Assembly: GCA_024699395.1 (NCBI GenBank)
Contig: JAILPU010000064.1
Coordinates: 1 to 10,353 of the forward strand
Direction: 5' to 3'
Source: Lachnospiraceae bacterium
GTDB lineage: Bacteria; Bacillota; Clostridia; Lachnospirales; Lachnospiraceae
DNA: 10,353 bases
How positions within the stretch are numbered: the stretch's first letter is position 1; each line of letters begins with the position of its first letter. The translations under genes and the position numbers were made by a program. Positions 1 through 7,439 of this stretch are shown one piece after another. The notes under the pieces are model-generated. The model was not told the DNA's origin and did no database searches. It saw only the letters and a program-made list of their open reading frames with translations.

Positions 1-5
1 AACAC

Positions 6-34
6 TTGACAATACGGGTTTTGGTGGATAGAAT
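6..34 (+). promoter_or_regulatory. Sigma-70-type promoter of the pheST operon
   Basis: A perfect -35 box TTGACA (6-11) is separated by exactly 17 nt from the -10 box TAGAAT (29-34). Transcription would start near 40-42, just before the first helix of the T-box leader. Its position directly upstream of the leader supports the call. Confidence 0.88.
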
Positions 35-40
35 CATGAT

Positions 41-279
41 AGGTAAAGGCAATGATGGTGCACAGTAGCACCGAAGATCGTTTCAGAGAGAGAAACATTT
101 GCTGAGAGTTTCTTAATGTATCTTCGGAGGTCGAATTTCACACCGGAGCTTTCGAGATGAAACATCAGTAGTTTCGAACGTTTGACACTCGTTACGTGTT
201 TTAAAGTGCCGGTTTTCCGGAATCAGGGTGGTACCGCGGAGCATTTCGTCCCTTGCAATTAAGTTGCAGGGGATTTTTT
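41..279 (+). promoter_or_regulatory. T-box riboswitch leader, tRNA-Phe responsive (UUC specifier)
   Basis: This is a transcription-attenuating T-box RNA that senses uncharged tRNA. Stem I is closed by GGTG (57-60) with CACC (141-144), and CCGAAGAT (71-78) pairs fully with ATCTTCGG (120-127). The apical part carries AGAGAG (85-90), a helix AGAAAC/GTTTCT (91-96, 108-113) and a GNTG-type GCTG (101-104). The specifier loop has AGTA (64-67) on the 5' side and GAA (133-135) on the 3' side, placing the specifier TTC at 137-139, followed by a purine. The T-box AGGGTGGTACCGCG lies at 225-238. Its TGGT (229-232) can pair with an ACCA acceptor end, and AGGG (225-228) can pair with CCCT (250-253) to form the antiterminator. 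The Phe specifier agrees with the downstream pheST genes. Under the known mechanism, uncharged tRNA-Phe favours read-through. Confidence 0.95.
250..279 (+). terminator. T-box intrinsic terminator
   Basis: CCCTTGCAA (250-258) pairs with TTGCAGGGG (264-272) around a 5-nt loop, with one G-T wobble, followed by A and six Ts (274-279). The 5' arm overlaps the CCCT needed by the antiterminator, so the two structures exclude each other, as expected for a T-box. Confidence 0.92.
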
Positions 280-514
280 ATTTCATAGTATTTTTTTTAT
301 TTTCTTATGAAATATAAGTGCCCCGATGGATTCGCTTTTTACACATAATGGTATTTTTTCAGTGTAACCCGGTTGGGAATGAATTGCTGTAAACGGCATC
401 CGTTGGTAAATGCACATGCCGGGCATCCTCCTGATTAAAAATGGTAGTACACATCTTTGTCCGAAAACACGGCAAGGTTATAGGAAAACAAAGAGATTAC
501 GAGGAGACTTTATT
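280..514 (+). other. Long leader spacer between T-box terminator and pheS
   Basis: About 234 nt separate the T-box terminator from the pheS start. The stretch begins with an inverted repeat ATTTCATA (280-287) / TATGAAAT (306-313) around a T-rich loop. Further on, CCCGG (368-372) can pair with CCGGG (419-423), enclosing a small hairpin AACGG-cat-CCGTT (392-404). GGCAT (395-399) and ATGCC (416-420) offer an alternative pairing. I see no supported coding sequence and no convincing second promoter. Whether these pairings form is not known. Confidence 0.5.
501..506 (+). promoter_or_regulatory. Ribosome binding site fixing the pheS start
   Basis: GAGGAG lies 8 nt before the ATG at 515. The upstream in-frame ATG at 410 has no comparable site and would add 35 residues unlike any PheS N-terminus, so 515 is chosen. 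Confidence 0.85.
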
Positions 515-1567
515 ATGACAATGGAAGAACAGTTGAAGGAACTTAAGCTTAAGCTTGAAAAGGAACTCTCCGAGATCAAGGAAAGCGCAGAGCTGGAGAA
601 CTTGAGAGTGGCTTATCTTGGTAAGAAGGGATCGGTTACCGAGCTTTTGAAAGGCTTGAAAGATCTTACCAATGATGAGAGAAAGGTTTTCGGACAGCAG
701 GTTAACATCCTCAAGAACGAGGCATCCAAAAAGATTGATGAGTACAAGGAGATTCTCTTCAGAAAGGCTATGGATGCTCAAATCGAAGCAGCAAGCGAGA
801 TTGATATGTCCGTGCCCAAGATGTTAAAGAGAGGATCATATCATCCCATCACACTTGTTCAGAGAGAGTGCGAGGAGATATTTAAGAGCATGGGCTTTAA
901 CGTTGAGGATTACTCCGAGATTGTTAACGAGTACGAGTGCTTCGAGTCACTTAACATTCCCAAGCATCACCCTGCCCGTGATATGCAGGATACATATTAT
1001 CTTGAGAACGGACAGCTTTTAAAGACACAGACATCGGCAGCTCAGAATGCAATCTACAGAAAATATAAGGATGCTCTTATCAATGAGGGCAAGCCCATCA
1101 AGGCTATCTTCCCCGGAAGATGCTTCAGAAACGAGGCTACGGATGCCTGCCATGAGAACACATTCTTCCAGATGGAAGGTGTTATGGTTGACAAGAATAT
1201 TAATATCTCAAACCTTATTTTCTTCATGAAGACCATGCTTTCAGAGGTATTTAAGAGAGATATAAAGGTTCGTCTTCGTCCCGGATTCTTCCCCTTTGTG
1301 GAGCCCGGCTTTGAGCTTGATATCAACTGCCTTATCTGCGGCGGTTCGGGATGCCCTTCCTGTAAGCATTCGGGATGGCTTGAGCTTTGCCCCTGCGGAA
1401 TGATTCATCCCGAGGTTCTTAAGGCCGGCGGAATAGACCCCGAGGAGTACACAGGCTTTGCTTTCGGTCTCGGTCTTACAAGACTTGCAATGATGAGATT
1501 CGGCGTAAAGGATATCCGTGACCTTAACAGCGGAAACTTAAAAGCACTCGATCAGTTTACCGATTGA
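515..1567 (+). CDS. pheS: Phenylalanine--tRNA ligase alpha subunit
   Basis: Catalytic subunit of the cytoplasmic alpha2-beta2 phenylalanyl-tRNA synthetase (class II), which charges tRNA-Phe with phenylalanine using ATP. The 350-residue product is close to the usual length of about 340. It has an N-terminal coiled-coil arm (about residues 1-85) that in the family contacts tRNA. The catalytic core shows HHPARDMQDT, KTQTS, motif 2 FRNEATDACHENTFFQMEG (R205, E207) and motif 3 GFAFGLGLTR (from G314, ending R323). A cysteine cluster C272-x2-C275-x4-C280-x2-C283, just before the CGMIHP segment, looks like a zinc-knuckle insertion seen in some but not all bacterial PheS. The gene is first in the T-box-controlled operon and is followed 58 nt later by pheT. 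The start is set by GAGGAG at 501-506. Identity is secure; zinc binding is inference. Confidence 0.97.
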   Translation: MTMEEQLKELKLKLEKELSEIKESAELENLRVAYLGKKGSVTELLKGLKDLTNDERKVFGQQVNILKNEASKKIDEYKEILFRKAMDAQIEAASEIDMSVPKMLKRGSYHPITLVQRECEEIFKSMGFNVEDYSEIVNEYECFESLNIPKHHPARDMQDTYYLENGQLLKTQTSAAQNAIYRKYKDALINEGKPIKAIFPGRCFRNEATDACHENTFFQMEGVMVDKNINISNLIFFMKTMLSEVFKRDIKVRLRPGFFPFVEPGFELDINCLICGGSGCPSCKHSGWLELCPCGMIHPEVLKAGGIDPEEYTGFAFGLGLTRLAMMRFGVKDIRDLNSGNLKALDQFTD

Positions 1568-1625
1568 TCCATTTTTTAATTAATAATTTGCTTTTTTAAA
1601 TTGATATTTTCAGGAGGAAAGATAT

Positions 1626-3986
1626 ATGTTTTTATCAATGAATTGGATCTCGGATTATGTTGATCTTGAGGGATTGGACAAGAAGGAGCTTATCGCAAGA
1701 TTTTCTCTTTCATGCGCCGAGGTTGAAAATGAGATTTTTTATAAAGGTTCGGATATTTCGGGGATTGTGGTGGCAAAGATTATTTCCGTGCTTCCTCATC
1801 CCGAGTCAAAGAAGCTTCACCTTTTGAAGGTGGATATTGGAAGCGGTGAACCCGTTGATGTTGTGTGCGGTGCTCCCAATGTAAGAGAGGGAATGAAGAC
1901 TGCGTTTGCAAAACTCGGAGCTCATATCGGTGATATCGAGATTACTCCCAGACAGCTTGCAGGATACACATCAAACGGTATGTGCTGTTCCGAGAAAGAG
2001 ATCGGTATCAGCGACGATCATTCCGGAATTATGGAAATTACCGATGATGTGGCTCTTGGAACCGATCTTAAGGATATTTACGACATTGATGATATTATTT
2101 TTGAAGTGGACAATAAGTCCCTTACCAACAGACCGGATCTCTGGGGTCATTACGGTATTGCAAGAGAGTTCGCTGCCATGGCAGAGAGACCTTTAAAGCC
2201 TTTGGATGTATGCGATCTTTCTCAGTATGACAGCCTTCCCGGCATCGACATGAAGATTGAAAGCGACAAGTGTTTCAGATATTCATGCCTTAAGATTGAA
2301 AATATAACCAAAAACGTTAGCCCCGTAAATATGAGAATCAGGCTTTTCTACTGCGGTATGAGAGCTATCAATCTCCTTGCGGACATCACCAACTACATTA
2401 TGCTGGATATGGGTCAGCCCATGCATGCTTTTGATTCAAGAAAGGTTGAGAAGATAAGGATTAAGACTTTCGATAAGCCTTTTGAGTTCACAACCCTTGA
2501 CGGCGTAGAGAGAAAGATTGATGAAAATACTCTTATGATCTGCAATGATAATGAGCCTGTGGCCATTGCGGGTATTATGGGTGGACTTGATTCGGAGATA
2601 GTGGAGGATACCACAACCCTTACTCTCGAGTCTGCCAACTTTGATGCAGTCAGCGTAAGAAAATCAAGCGTAAGACTTGCTCACAGAACAGACGCTTCCC
2701 AGCGTTACGAGAAGTGCCTCGATCCCGAGATGTGCGTTACAGCCATTGCACACTTTGTAAAGATTCTTACGGATATCGATAACGGTGTGAAAGTAGTATC
2801 CAGAGTTACCGATGATTACAAACATCATTTCGATAAGGTATGCCTTGAGTTTAAAAAGGCTTATGTGGACAGATATACAGGTATTGAAATCTCCAATGAT
2901 AAGATTGTTAAGACTCTTACCGGACTTGGTTTCGGTGTGACTCTTACAGGGGACGATTTCAAGGTGGATGTTCCCTCCTTCAGAGCCACCAAGGATGTAA
3001 CAATCAAGGCTGATATTATTGAGGAGATTACCAGAATCTTCGGATATGATAATTTTGCACAGCATACCACCGCAACACCTCTTTATCCCATCAGAAGCGA
3101 TGTGGTTAAGAGCGTGGAAGACAGAATCAAGGATATCTGTGTTCACGAATTTAAGCTTAACGAGGTTCATTCCTATATTTGGGCTTCTTATGACGAGCTT
3201 AAGGAACTGGGAATCAAGGTTGAGGATAACGTAAAGCTTATTAACTCCACCAACCCCAATATTGAGACTTTGAGAAGATCCATGATTCCCACTCAGCTTT
3301 GCCAGGTTAAGAGCAATTTCCAGTATGCCGAGGATTTCGGTATTTTCGAGATAGGTCACGTGGTACAGGGACTTGACGCTGATAATAACTGCGTAGAGAA
3401 GAAGCTTTTGGGCATCACTCTTTTCTCCAAGACCAAGGATCTTGAAACCCTTTACTATGAATTGAAAGATATTGTGGACGGAATCTGCGACAGCACCAAA
3501 CACAAGACTCCCGAATATAAAACATCAAAGACAGATAAGGATTACATCCATCCCAAGAATTTCAACACCATTCTTGTGGACGGTAAGGCTGTGGGAACAA
3601 TGGGCGTTGCTCATCCCTTCGTTGTATCCAAGATTGACAAGAAGGCAAATGTTGTTTTTGCAGAGATAGATGTGAATGAATTCTCTTCTGTTGAAAAAGC
3701 GGCAATTAACTATGTTGAGCCCGGCAAGTTCCCCGCAATCAATATAGACCTTTCCTTTGTGACAAACCGTTTTGCACCCATTGGGGAGGCTCTTAAGGAG
3801 GTTGACTCGCCTCTTGTGAAGAAGGTAAGCGTTGTGGATGTTTACGGTGAAGGAGATGACAAGTCCGTTACCGTAAGAATCAGCTTTGCTCATGATGAGA
3901 GAACTCTTACAAGAGAAGAGGTTAACGAGGTGATTGCTAAACTCACCGAAATCCTTGCCAAGAAGAATATTATTATCAAAGAGTGA
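1626..3986 (+). CDS. pheT: Phenylalanine--tRNA ligase beta subunit
   Basis: Large subunit of phenylalanyl-tRNA synthetase, which binds tRNA and in the family edits mischarged Tyr-tRNA-Phe. The 786 residues match the family (about 790-805). Domains in order are an N-terminal segment, an EMAP-like tRNA-binding domain (about 40-150, with VLPHPESKKLHLLKVD), the B3/B4 editing region (about 210-370, with DITNYIMLDMGQPMHAFD and AIAGIMGGLDSE), then HRTDASQRYEKCLDP leading into B5 (about 400-475), a catalytic-like domain that pairs with PheS, and a C-terminal FDX-ACB anticodon-binding domain (about 700-786, from KFPAINIDLSFV). AGGAGG at 1612-1617 sits 8 nt before the ATG. A second in-frame ATG four codons on (1638) is less well spaced. 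The gene is complete with no sign of frameshift. It shares the T-box leader with pheS. Confidence 0.97.
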   Translation: MFLSMNWISDYVDLEGLDKKELIARFSLSCAEVENEIFYKGSDISGIVVAKIISVLPHPESKKLHLLKVDIGSGEPVDVVCGAPNVREGMKTAFAKLGAHIGDIEITPRQLAGYTSNGMCCSEKEIGISDDHSGIMEITDDVALGTDLKDIYDIDDIIFEVDNKSLTNRPDLWGHYGIAREFAAMAERPLKPLDVCDLSQYDSLPGIDMKIESDKCFRYSCLKIENITKNVSPVNMRIRLFYCGMRAINLLADITNYIMLDMGQPMHAFDSRKVEKIRIKTFDKPFEFTTLDGVERKIDENTLMICNDNEPVAIAGIMGGLDSEIVEDTTTLTLESANFDAVSVRKSSVRLAHRTDASQRYEKCLDPEMCVTAIAHFVKILTDIDNGVKVVSRVTDDYKHHFDKVCLEFKKAYVDRYTGIEISNDKIVKTLTGLGFGVTLTGDDFKVDVPSFRATKDVTIKADIIEEITRIFGYDNFAQHTTATPLYPIRSDVVKSVEDRIKDICVHEFKLNEVHSYIWASYDELKELGIKVEDNVKLINSTNPNIETLRRSMIPTQLCQVKSNFQYAEDFGIFEIGHVVQGLDADNNCVEKKLLGITLFSKTKDLETLYYELKDIVDGICDSTKHKTPEYKTSKTDKDYIHPKNFNTILVDGKAVGTMGVAHPFVVSKIDKKANVVFAEIDVNEFSSVEKAAINYVEPGKFPAINIDLSFVTNRFAPIGEALKEVDSPLVKKVSVVDVYGEGDDKSVTVRISFAHDERTLTREEVNEVIAKLTEILAKKNIIIKE

Positions 3987-4004
3987 TAAAAAAGGAGCTT
4001 TTTT

Positions 4005-5420
4005 ATGGAAAACAAATGTGTCTGGGAAAAATACGATCAGAAGCAGTTAAGAGAGCTTGAAAAGTTAAATGACGGTTACAGAGAATTCCTTTCTCAGGGA
4101 AAAACCGAGAGGGAGTGCACCGATCTTATAGTAAATGCCTGTGAAAAAGCAGGATATGTTGAGCTTCAGCAGCTTATTAAAGACAAGAAGCAGTTGAAAG
4201 CCGGAGACAAGGTTTATGCCGTATATATGAACAAGACAGTTGCCATGTTCAATATCGGTACACAGCCTTTTACAGACGGTCTCAATATTCTGGGTGCCCA
4301 TATCGACAGCCCCAGAATGGACATCAAGCAGAATCCTCTCTATGAGGATGGGGGCTTTGCTTACCTTGATACTCATTATTACGGCGGTATCAAGAAGTAT
4401 CAGTGGGTAACTTTGCCTCTTGCAATCCACGGTGTTATTATCAAAAAAGACGGTACCACCGTTGAGCTTAACATCGGAGAAAATGAGGACGATCCCGTAT
4501 TTTTCGTATCGGATCTTCTTATTCACCTTGCCCAGGAGCAGATGGAGAAAAAGGCCGCAAAGGTTATAGAAGGTGAAGCTCTTGATCTTATCGTTGGAAA
4601 CCGTCCCATCCTCTTTGGAAAGGATGAGGAAGGCAAAGAAGAGGATAAGGCAAAGGACCTTGTTAAAAAAGGTATCCTTCAGATTCTCAAGGATAATTAC
4701 GATATGGAGGAAGAGGACTTTATCTCTGCGGAACTTGAAGTGGTTCCCGCAGGTAAAGCAAGAGAAGCGGGCTTTGACAGAAGCATGATTCTTTCCTACG
4801 GTCAGGACGACAGAGTGTGCGCTTACACATCCCTTATGGCAATGCTTGATACCAAAAAGGCTAAGAGAACCATTTGCTGTATCCTTGTGGATAAGGAGGA
4901 AATCGGTTCCGTGGGTGCAACGGGTATGCAGTCAAAGTTCTTTGAAAACACCCTTGCAAATGTGATGAATTTAAAGGGAGAGTATTCGGGACTTGATTTA
5001 AGGACCTGTCTTTCCAACAGCTGCCTCCTTTCCAGTGATGTGTCCAGCGGATTCGATCCCACTTACGCATCGAGTTTTGACAAGAAAAATGTGGCTTATC
5101 TCGGAAAGGGACTTGTGCTCAATAAGTTCACAGGCGCAAGAGGTAAATCCGGCTCCAACGATGCAAATGCAGAGTATATCGCATATCTCAGAAATATTTT
5201 TGACAAAAATAATGTGTCCTTCCAGACAGCTGAACTTGGAAAGGTTGACCTTGGTGGCGGCGGAACAATCGCTTATATCCTTGCCCTTTACGGCATGAAT
5301 GTGATTGACAGCGGCGTTGCGGTTCTCAATATGCACGCTCCGTGGGAAGCTACCAGCAAGGCTGACGTATACGAGGCATACAGAGGCTACAAAGCCTTCG
5401 TTGAAGGGGAAGGCATCTGA
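4005..5420 (+). CDS. apeA: M18 family zinc aminopeptidase (ApeA type)
   Basis: Predicted cytoplasmic metallo-aminopeptidase of the M18 clan (related to aspartyl aminopeptidase), removing N-terminal residues from peptides with two zinc ions. The 471 residues contain the expected ligands in order: H99 in GAHIDSP, the Asp pair 268-269 in GQDDR, Glu 298-299 in DKEEIGS, D345 in SSD, and H444 in NMHAPWE. The segment [18 protein letters not shown] and the [14 protein letters not shown] insertion resemble the longer ApeA class rather than the shorter ApeB class. AAGGAG (3992-3997) is 7 nt upstream of the ATG. It starts 18 nt after pheT and its TGA overlaps the queA ATG by one base, so it should be co-transcribed and partly coupled. 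No signal peptide is seen. Substrate preference cannot be read from the sequence. A role in recycling peptides when phenylalanine is short is inference from the operon. Confidence 0.92.
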   Translation: MENKCVWEKYDQKQLRELEKLNDGYREFLSQGKTERECTDLIVNACEKAGYVELQQLIKDKKQLKAGDKVYAVYMNKTVAMFNIGTQPFTDGLNILGAHIDSPRMDIKQNPLYEDGGFAYLDTHYYGGIKKYQWVTLPLAIHGVIIKKDGTTVELNIGENEDDPVFFVSDLLIHLAQEQMEKKAAKVIEGEALDLIVGNRPILFGKDEEGKEEDKAKDLVKKGILQILKDNYDMEEEDFISAELEVVPAGKAREAGFDRSMILSYGQDDRVCAYTSLMAMLDTKKAKRTICCILVDKEEIGSVGATGMQSKFFENTLANVMNLKGEYSGLDLRTCLSNSCLLSSDVSSGFDPTYASSFDKKNVAYLGKGLVLNKFTGARGKSGSNDANAEYIAYLRNIFDKNNVSFQTAELGKVDLGGGGTIAYILALYGMNVIDSGVAVLNMHAPWEATSKADVYEAYRGYKAFVEGEGI

Positions 5421-6445
5421 TGGATAAGTCATTGTTTTATTTTGATCTTCCCAAGGAACTTATCGCACAGGACCCCTTGGAGGACAGAACAGCTTCAAGA
5501 CTCTTGGTACTTGATAAAGAGACGGGGGAAATAACCCATTCTCATTTTTCACAGATTATAGATTATTTAAATGAGAATGATTGCCTTGTACTCAATGATA
5601 CAAAGGTTATTCCCGCAAGACTTTACGGAACCAAAAAGGATACGGGAGCGGGGATTGAGATACTTCTCTTAAAGAGAAGGAAAAACGATATCTGGGAATG
5701 TCTTGTGAAGCCCGGTAAAAAATGTAAACCGGGAACGGAAGTTGTGTTCGGGAACGGGGAACTTACGGGAAAGATTCTTGAGACAGTTGAGGAAGGCAAC
5801 CGCCTTATCGCATTCAGCTATTCGGGAATTTTTGAAGAGGTTTTGGACAGGCTTGGAGAAATGCCTTTGCCACCCTATATCACTCATAAACTTGAGGATA
5901 AGAGCAGATATCAGACTGTATATGCCAAGTATGAAGGCTCCGCGGCGGCGCCTACGGCAGGTCTTCATTTTACCAAAGAGCTTCTTGAAAAGGTTAAACA
6001 AAAGGGAATAAGGCTTGCGTATGTCACCCTTCATGTGGGTCTCGGCACCTTCAGACCCGTAAAGGAAGACAATATTCTGGATCATCATATGCATTCGGAA
6101 TTTTACTGCGTTTCAAAGGAAGCCGCGGATATTATAAACGATACCAAGAAAAAGGGCGGAAGAGTTATCTGCGTGGGAACCACAAGCTGCAGAACTGTGG
6201 AGAGTGCGGCCGATGAAAACGGATTTGTAGAGGCTAAAAGCCAAGACACGGAAATCTTTATCTATCCCGGATATAAATTTAAGGTTCTTGACTGCCTTAT
6301 TACCAATTTTCATTTGCCCGAGTCAACACTTCTTATGCTTGTAAGTGCTTTAGCAACAAGAGAGAATGTGCTTAATGCATACGAGGAAGCGGTTAAGGAA
6401 AGATACAGATTTTTCTCATTCGGGGACGCGATGTTTATTCGATAA
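5420..6445 (+). CDS. queA: S-adenosylmethionine:tRNA ribosyltransferase-isomerase
   Basis: QueA transfers and isomerises the ribosyl group of S-adenosylmethionine onto preQ1 in tRNA, giving epoxyqueuosine at the wobble position of tRNA-Asp, -Asn, -His and -Tyr. The 341-residue product has the usual family length and its hallmarks: N-terminal [40 protein letters not shown] (173-184), [20 protein letters not shown] (252-261), and [18 protein letters not shown] near the end. The ATG lies within TGATG, overlapping the aminopeptidase stop, with a purine-rich GAAGGGGAAGG just upstream inside that gene, which suggests translational coupling. It is the last gene of the T-box operon as read here. The usual partner tgt is not in the window. 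No intrinsic terminator is visible after the stop. Confidence 0.97.
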   Translation: MDKSLFYFDLPKELIAQDPLEDRTASRLLVLDKETGEITHSHFSQIIDYLNENDCLVLNDTKVIPARLYGTKKDTGAGIEILLLKRRKNDIWECLVKPGKKCKPGTEVVFGNGELTGKILETVEEGNRLIAFSYSGIFEEVLDRLGEMPLPPYITHKLEDKSRYQTVYAKYEGSAAAPTAGLHFTKELLEKVKQKGIRLAYVTLHVGLGTFRPVKEDNILDHHMHSEFYCVSKEAADIINDTKKKGGRVICVGTTSCRTVESAADENGFVEAKSQDTEIFIYPGYKFKVLDCLITNFHLPESTLLMLVSALATRENVLNAYEEAVKERYRFFSFGDAMFIR

Positions 6446-6467
6446 TTATTCCCAACGTATTAACGTC

Positions 6468-6496
6468 TTGAAGGAAAGGTTTATAAATGGTATAGT
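6468..6496 (+). promoter_or_regulatory. Promoter for the PilZ gene
   Basis: TTGAAG (6468-6473), a 17-nt spacer and TATAGT (6491-6496) form a good sigma-70-type promoter, giving a leader of about 53 nt before the ATG at 6556. It may add to read-through from queA, since the 110-nt gap shows only a 4-bp inverted repeat (ACGTATTAACGT) and no terminator. Confidence 0.75.
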
Positions 6497-6555
6497 AGTC
6501 CACGGAGAGTTCTTTATTTGTCCCAATTTCGAAAAGGTTTTGGAAGGGAGTACCT

Positions 6556-6951
6556 ATGATCGAGAGAAGAAAAAGCAAGAGAACACGTATGGAATCCCAT
6601 CTGGTGGTTAAGCGTCTTGACAACGGCAAAAACGATATTGCTGCTATAGAAGTTCAGGATGTTTCGAGAACAGGTGTGGGATTTGTGTGCAAAGATGTAC
6701 TTCAGATCGGTTCTGTGTACGAATCTTTCCTCACCATATGGACAAAGGAAGTGCTTCATGCTTTCATTCAGATCGTTCGTATCGAAATGCTTAATGACGG
6801 ATATGTGTACGGCGCCGTATTTATCGGAATGCCTGAGATGGAGCAGAGCAGAATAAGCATTTATCAGACGGTAGAGGAATCCAAGAAGACCAAGAAAACC
6901 AAAAACAACATGGATGACATAAGAGCGAAAGCTCCCAGAGATATAATGTAA
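6556..6951 (+). CDS. PilZ domain protein (predicted c-di-GMP binding)
   Basis: Small protein of 131 residues made almost wholly of one PilZ domain, a family that binds cyclic di-GMP and controls motility, surface polysaccharide or other outputs. Both signature elements are present: the N-terminal arginine motif R5-x3-R9 within RRKSKR, and D35-x-S37-x2-G40 within DVSRTGVGF. The remaining strands (EVLHAFIQIVRIEM, YVYGAVFIGM) fit the beta-barrel. A basic, probably flexible tail follows (KKTKKTKNN, ending KAPRDIM). No membrane segment, signal peptide or YcgR N-terminal domain is seen, so it may act as a free adaptor. The start is supported by AAGGGAG (6544-6550), 5 nt upstream of the ATG. It has its own promoter and a strong terminator downstream. 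Partner and output are unknown. Confidence 0.87.
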   Translation: MIERRKSKRTRMESHLVVKRLDNGKNDIAAIEVQDVSRTGVGFVCKDVLQIGSVYESFLTIWTKEVLHAFIQIVRIEMLNDGYVYGAVFIGMPEMEQSRISIYQTVEESKKTKKTKNNMDDIRAKAPRDIM

Positions 6952-7022
6952 TACAGAAATTGCATTATGCAGAAAATGCGATTCACAGAAACTGTTATAT
7001 TCATTACATACAATAATGATTG

Positions 7023-7054
7023 AAAAAAGAGACCATGGCGGTCTCTTTTTTTTT
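7023..7054 (+). terminator. Intrinsic terminator after the PilZ gene
   Basis: GAGACC (7029-7034) pairs with GGTCTC (7040-7045) around ATGGC, followed by nine Ts (7046-7054). The A6 run before the stem can extend pairing with the T-run and gives a possible terminator on the - strand as well, although no - strand gene faces it here. Confidence 0.93.
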
Positions 7055-7151
7055 GTGCAGAGCACTTAGCGAGGTACTGTCGAGCATAGTGCGAGCCATG
7101 CAAAACACTTGGCGAGGTACTTACGAGCATAGTGATGTTTGCAGTGCAGAG
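7055..7151. repeat. Two tandem copies of an imperfect hairpin repeat within 8-bp direct repeats
   Basis: Copy 1 (7062-7092) and copy 2 (7105-7135) share CACTT-x-GCGAGGTACT, then CGAGCATAGTG after two or three variable bases, with a 43-nt period. Each can fold the same way: CACT with AGTG, a 2x2 mismatch, GC with GC, a GA/GA pair of mismatches, one G-C pair, and a 7-nt loop starting GTACT. Copy 2 has an extra outer stem TGCAAA (7099-7104) / TTTGCA (7138-7143). The octamer GTGCAGAG occurs at both ends (7055-7062 and 7144-7151). This could be a dispersed REP- or MITE-like repeat or a structured RNA; the sequence does not decide. Confidence 0.75.
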
Positions 7152-7302
7152 TTGTTGAAAGTTATATATCCGGGGTATTATAACCGGATTGGATGTGAAA
7201 TCAACATAAGACAAAAGATTAGTATACGGTTGATGGTACATATTTAGTCAATAGAAGGGAGTTTGGGGATTGAGTGCGGATATTTTTGAATTTTCAATAT
7301 AT

Positions 7303-7340
7303 TTGTTGTGAATATTTGGAATTATTTCAAAAAACAACAA
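7303..7340. repeat. Imperfect AT-rich inverted repeat upstream of the EF-G-like gene promoter
   Basis: TTGTTGT (7303-7309) is the inverse complement of ACAACAA (7334-7340), and inside it GAATA (7310-7314) matches TATTTC (7323-7328) with one bulged base. It ends 7 nt before the -35 box. It may be an operator or just an AT-rich UP-element-like region. Confidence 0.4.
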
Positions 7341-7347
7341 CAATTAC

Positions 7348-7376
7348 TTGAAAATCAATGAAATATTTAGTAAAAT
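7348..7376 (+). promoter_or_regulatory. Promoter of the EF-G-like gene and its partner
   Basis: TTGAAA (7348-7353), a 17-nt spacer and TAAAAT (7371-7376) give a good sigma-70-type promoter, preceded by A/T-rich sequence that could act as an UP element. The leader to the ATG at 7440 would be about 57 nt. Confidence 0.78.
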
Positions 7377-7439
7377 ACATTCATGGGGACAGACAGGAAA
7401 ATTTGATATTCCCAAATATAAAACGGCGGAGGAATATGT

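Larger units (their letters stand above)
6952..7439. other. 488-nt intergenic region without a supported gene
   Basis: In order it holds a short AT-rich stretch, the PilZ terminator (7029-7054), a paired hairpin repeat flanked by GTGCAGAG direct repeats (7055-7151), a hairpin ATCCGG (7168-7173) / CCGGAT (7184-7189), a long-loop inverted repeat ATCAAC (7200-7205) / GTTGAT (7229-7234), an AT-rich inverted repeat at 7303-7340 and the promoter of the EF-G-like gene (7348-7376). The open frames crossing it lack ribosome binding sites and recognisable domains. Confidence 0.7.

Noticed and set aside
348..392. Possible 14-codon leader peptide starting at ATG 348.
   Set aside because: No ribosome binding site, and its codons are not enriched for phenylalanine beyond two; the T-box already explains the regulation.
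384..412. Possible second promoter before pheS (TTGCTG, 17 nt, TAAATG).
   Set aside because: Only about three of six bases match in each box, far weaker than the other promoters in the window.
410..514. In-frame upstream extension of pheS by 35 residues from ATG 410.
   Set aside because: No ribosome binding site precedes 410, the extra residues do not resemble a PheS N-terminus, and GAGGAG is well placed for ATG 515.
1019..1036. KTQTS in PheS, with Gln where Thermus PheS has a substrate-binding His.
   Set aside because: E. coli PheS, as I recall, has RTQTS at this place, so the Gln is a common variant and not a sign of altered specificity.
2664..3503. A 279-codon open frame on the - strand inside pheT.
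   Set aside because: It is a shadow of pheT with no recognisable domain, and pheT has full family-length coding evidence on the + strand.
7062..7135. CRISPR array.
   Set aside because: Only two copies, imperfect, each self-complementary with a gap of about 12 nt; no spacers of normal length and no cas genes.
7020..7247. A 75-codon open frame through the terminator and hairpin repeats.
   Set aside because: It starts at a TTG inside the terminator without a ribosome binding site, and its sequence is dictated by the repeat DNA.
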